From DASQYE01 sp036389675 (GTDB lineage Bacteria; Acidobacteriota; Blastocatellia; Pyrinomonadales; Pyrinomonadaceae): a stretch of 64,000 nt of DNA. The stretch is from the NCBI GenBank assembly GCA_036389675.1, contig DASVWI010000040.1:248001-312000 (forward strand), written 5' to 3'. Under the pieces are notes generated by a model. That model saw nothing but the letters and a program-made list of their open reading frames with translations, did no database searches and was not told where the DNA came from. This document shows, piece by piece, positions 60,920 to 64,000 of the stretch. The translations under genes were made by a program, and so were the position numbers. The first letter of the stretch is position 1, and every line of letters begins with the position of its first letter.

Positions 60920-63900
60920 ATGAGAACTCACAAGACTACAGGGATGAGGACGCGGCGACTGGTTGGACTGACGCTGGCTCTGCTCGTAGCAGGGGCTTGG
61001 GCCATCCTGCCCGATAGCTTCAAACGCATGGTAGAGCCGAGCGCTTCGGCAGCCAGCTTCACCGTCATTAATACGAATGACAGCGGCGCAGGCAGCCTGC
61101 GACAGGCCATCCTTGACGCAAATGCCAGCGCCGGGGCCGACACCATCACCTTTAATATTCCGGGCGGCGGCGTCAAGACCATCAACCTCCTGTCTCAACT
61201 GCCGCAGATCACGCAGCAGTTGACCATTGACGGCTACACGCAGCCGGGCACAAGCCCCAACACGCTGGCCGTGGGTAATAACGCCGTCCTGCTGATTGAG
61301 GTCAACGGCGCGGGCGCGGGCGCGGACGCCGACGGAATCCGTTTCGGTTCTTCAAATAATACGGTCAAAGGATTAATCCTCACAGGCTTTGACGGCGTGG
61401 CGGTGGTCGGCAGCAGCACCAACGGTAACGTCATCGCCGGAAACTTCATCGGCACGGACTCGACCGGCACAGTCGCCCGGCCCAATCGCGTCGGCATATT
61501 TTTTACGGGCACGGCGACCAATATCACCATCGGCGGAACGTCGCCGGCGGCGCGCAATCTCATCTCCGGAAACGATCAGGGCATTCAATTTCAATCATTC
61601 GCCGGCGGACAGATCATTCAGGGCAACTACATCGGGACGGACAGACATGGCACGGCGGCGCTGCCCAACGTGCAGGTCGGCATATATCTACTGAGCCCCA
61701 ACAATACGATTGGCGGGACAGTGGCCGGGGCCGGCAATCTCATCTCGGGCAATACCGGCACGGCGCTCAATCTCTCGTCGAGCGATGGCGGAAACACTGT
61801 GCAGGGAAATATCATCGGCCCTGATGCCACCGGCACAGTTGCGCTTCCCAACAATAGTACGGGCATCAACATCGGAGGTGCGAACAACACCATCGGCGGG
61901 CTGACCCCGGCGGCGCGCAATATTATTTCCGGCAATAAATTCAACGGCATTCAGATCAATACCAAAGGCGGGACGGGGAATCTCATACAGGGCAATTACA
62001 TCGGCACGGACATCAGCGGCGCGAACGCCATGGGCAACACTGGTTCGGGCGTGGAGATAAGCTCCGGACAGAATACTGTCGGCGGCACTGACCCCAACGC
62101 GAAGAACGTCATCGCCTTTAACACCAGAAGCGGAGTCGTCGTCAACGGGCAGCTCAATATCAGCGACCCCTACAGGAATAGAATCCTCGGAAACTCTATT
62201 CATTCAAACGGGAAGCTGGGAATCAATCTCGGTTTTCAGGATACGGTTGAACAGAATGACGCGGGCGACGCAGACGCGGGCCACAATGATCTACAGAACT
62301 ACCCCGTGCTGACCAGTGCCGTCACGAACGGCGCGAACGTGACCGTCAACGGCTCGCTCAATTCCACGGCCAACACGCAGTTCAGGGTAGAGTTCTTTTC
62401 CAACGCGTCGTGCGACGCCTCCGGCTACGGTGAAGGTCAAACCTTTCTCGGCGCGACGACGGTGCAGACCACAGGCAATGACGCGACCATCAATACCGTC
62501 CTTAACGCCGCGGTCACTCCCGGCCAGTTCGTCACGGCGACCGCGACCGATGCCAATGGCAACACCTCCGAATTCTCGCAGTGCGTGCAGGCTGTGAGTG
62601 TCAACGCAGGCTTCTTCAGCTTCAGCAGCGCGACCTATTCCGTCAACGAAGCGAACACGACCGTTTCCATCACGGTCACGCGCACGGGCGGCTCGACCGG
62701 CGCCGCGACCGTCAATTACCTTGCGAGCAACGGAACTGCCAGCAGCCCTTTTGACTACACCTCCACCTCCGGCCAGCTCAGCTTCGGTGACGGCGAGACG
62801 AGCAAGACATTCGACGTGACCATTAAAGACGATCAGGTGTACGAGTCGGACGAGACCATCGAGCTACTGTTGACCGGCGTGCAGGGCGCGTCCTTCGGCA
62901 ACCCCGTCGCCGCGACCCTGACGATCAAGGAAAACGAGCCCAAACCGACTCTCTCCATCTCGGACGCGAGCGCGACGGAAGGCAACGCGGGCACGACCGA
63001 CCTGACCTTCAACCTCAATCTCTCCGGGTTCAGCGGCCTGAGCGTGACAGTCCTGTTCTCGACCGCGGATGGAACAGCGCAGGGTGGCTCGGACTACGAC
63101 CCACAGAACAGTTCCGTCACCTTCGGCCCGGGAGAGACCACTAAGACCATCACGGTTCAGGCCAAAGGCGACACGGCAGACGAGCCGGACGAGACCTTCT
63201 TCGTCAATCTCAACTCGGTCGTCAACTCCACGGCAGACATCGCTGACGGGCAGGGCAAGGCGACGATCATTAACGATGACGGGCCGGTGGTCCAGTTCGG
63301 ACAGGCCGCGTACAGCGTCGCGGAGAGCGCCGGCTCTCTCTCCATCAGCGTCACACGCACGGGCAATACCTCCGCGGCCATGTCCGTCTTTTACACCACC
63401 GTTGACGGCTCCGCCGAACAGAAGGGCGACTTCAACATCGCGCTCGGCACGCTCAAGTTCGCGCCCGGCGAGGCCAGCAAGACCTTCTCGATCTTCATCA
63501 CGGATGATGCTTACGTCGAAGGGCCTGAAACCTTCACCGTCACGCTCTCCAACGCCGTGGGCGCAACCCTTGGCGCGACATCCACGACGACTGTGACCAT
63601 CAACGATAACGACCTTGCGCCGACCGCAAACAATCCGGTGGACGACGTGGACTTCTTCATCCGCCAGCACTATGTCGATTTCCTCAACCGTGAGCCTGAG
63701 CCTTCGGGTCTCGCGGGCTGGAAGGCTGTTCTGAACAACTGCGCTCCCGGCAATACGGCCTGTGACCGCATAGAAGTATCGAGCGCCTTCTTCCGCTCGC
63801 CCGAGTTCTATGACAGGGGCTACTTCGTCTACCGCTTCTACGAGACGGCGCTCGGTCGCCAGCCGCAGTACCTTGAGTTCATGGAAGACCTGAGGAGAGT

Positions 63901-64000
63901 GACGGGATTCCTGACGCCCGAGCAATTGGAGGCCGAAAAGCTCGCCTTCACCACTGATTTCGTGCAGCGGCAGGAGTTCAAAAACAAGTACGATCAGATC
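60920..64000 (+). CDS. large surface protein with beta-helix, Calx-beta and DUF4214 domains (partial)
   Basis: At least 1027 residues, with no stop before the window end. A signal/anchor (RLVGLTLALLVAGAWAILP) precedes a right-handed parallel beta-helix region (about residues 45-430) built of repeats such as NLISGN, GNYIGTD and NTIGG. A linker domain comes next, then three or four Calx-beta domains (SFSSATYSVNEANTTVSITV, FGDGETSKTFDVTIKDD, TKTITVQAKGDT, SKTFSIFITDDAYVEGPETF). The last part is a DUF4214-like segment (FIRQHYVDFLNREPEPSGLAGW). The start ATG has AGAGGAGA upstream. It is likely secreted and sugar- or calcium-binding. Confidence 0.85.
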   Translation, partial: MRTHKTTGMRTRRLVGLTLALLVAGAWAILPDSFKRMVEPSASAASFTVINTNDSGAGSLRQAILDANASAGADTITFNIPGGGVKTINLLSQLPQITQQLTIDGYTQPGTSPNTLAVGNNAVLLIEVNGAGAGADADGIRFGSSNNTVKGLILTGFDGVAVVGSSTNGNVIAGNFIGTDSTGTVARPNRVGIFFTGTATNITIGGTSPAARNLISGNDQGIQFQSFAGGQIIQGNYIGTDRHGTAALPNVQVGIYLLSPNNTIGGTVAGAGNLISGNTGTALNLSSSDGGNTVQGNIIGPDATGTVALPNNSTGINIGGANNTIGGLTPAARNIISGNKFNGIQINTKGGTGNLIQGNYIGTDISGANAMGNTGSGVEISSGQNTVGGTDPNAKNVIAFNTRSGVVVNGQLNISDPYRNRILGNSIHSNGKLGINLGFQDTVEQNDAGDADAGHNDLQNYPVLTSAVTNGANVTVNGSLNSTANTQFRVEFFSNASCDASGYGEGQTFLGATTVQTTGNDATINTVLNAAVTPGQFVTATATDANGNTSEFSQCVQAVSVNAGFFSFSSATYSVNEANTTVSITVTRTGGSTGAATVNYLASNGTASSPFDYTSTSGQLSFGDGETSKTFDVTIKDDQVYESDETIELLLTGVQGASFGNPVAATLTIKENEPKPTLSISDASATEGNAGTTDLTFNLNLSGFSGLSVTVLFSTADGTAQGGSDYDPQNSSVTFGPGETTKTITVQAKGDTADEPDETFFVNLNSVVNSTADIADGQGKATIINDDGPVVQFGQAAYSVAESAGSLSISVTRTGNTSAAMSVFYTTVDGSAEQKGDFNIALGTLKFAPGEASKTFSIFITDDAYVEGPETFTVTLSNAVGATLGATSTTTVTINDNDLAPTANNPVDDVDFFIRQHYVDFLNREPEPSGLAGWKAVLNNCAPGNTACDRIEVSSAFFRSPEFYDRGYFVYRFYETALGRQPQYLEFMEDLRRVTGFLTPEQLEAEKLAFTTDFVQRQEFKNKYDQI

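Noticed and set aside
62864..63925. 353-aa minus-strand open frame
   Set aside because: Antisense to the Calx-beta part of the surface protein, which has recognisable domain repeats.

Overview
The window is GC-rich chromosomal DNA, most likely from an acidobacterium (Acidobacteriota, class Blastocatellia or a close relative). The placement is an inference. It rests on a secreted von Willebrand protein of the 'VWFA-related Acidobacterial domain' type, many zinc-ribbon/single-TM proteins of the style common in that phylum, M16 peptidase pairs, and a beta-helix/Calx-beta/DUF4214 surface protein. There is no rRNA operon, phage, insertion sequence or CRISPR array. The one clear tRNA is tRNA-Ser(UGA).

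Layout. 0-3.5 kb: a minus-strand fatty-acid operon (TetR/FadR-like regulator, long-chain acyl-CoA ligase, flavin reductase) behind an 18-bp FadR-like palindrome. 3.5-8.2 kb: MscS channel, tRNA-Ser, YbdK-type GCS2 ligase, two single-domain response regulators and a TPR protein. 8.2-12.4 kb: a MoxR-type AAA+ ATPase and a 1065-aa VWA protein (CbbQ/CbbO or NorQ/NorD type) plus a 41-aa membrane microprotein. 12.6-19.2 kb: housekeeping genes (mnmA, sppA, serS, galU, fabG). 19.2-19.6 kb: a gene-free stretch with a near-ideal sigma-70 promoter, nested stems and a terminator, read here as a candidate structured small RNA. 19.7-29.4 kb: LpxL-like acyltransferase, small membrane proteins, a GlsB-type protein, a repeat-helical protein, a TPR-TonB protein, secA and two secreted or membrane hypotheticals. 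29.5-35.5 kb: a Ski2-like helicase split over two overlapping frames, an SGNH hydrolase, ispH and UPF0158. 36-43.4 kb: an accessory run of zinc-ribbon membrane proteins, including three tandem paralogues with a shared N-terminus and three unrelated C-terminal domains. 43.4-50.3 kb: VWA protein, Ser/Thr kinase, DinB, RidA, and a TPM-domain/Tim44-domain gene pair. 50.5-56.3 kb: two M16 peptidases, a trypsin-like protease with TPRs and a secreted anti-sigma-like protein. 56.7-64 kb: a propeller-type hybrid-periplasmic sensor kinase, its LuxR-type regulator and a large surface protein running off the window end.

A striking feature between genes is a set of short palindromic elements. At least eight loci carry arms made of tandem 7-bp units (GGATGAA, ATTTTGG, GACGAGT-like, GGATGTC/GGATGCC-like). 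A second family has 30-bp perfect arms, and a third is a 95-bp repeat present as an inverted pair. One element supplies the stop codon of mnmA. The most interesting items are the candidate small RNA at 19.25-19.54 kb, the heptad-armed palindromes, the modular zinc-ribbon paralogues and a riboswitch-like leader near 55 kb. All functions are read from sequence motifs without database searches.
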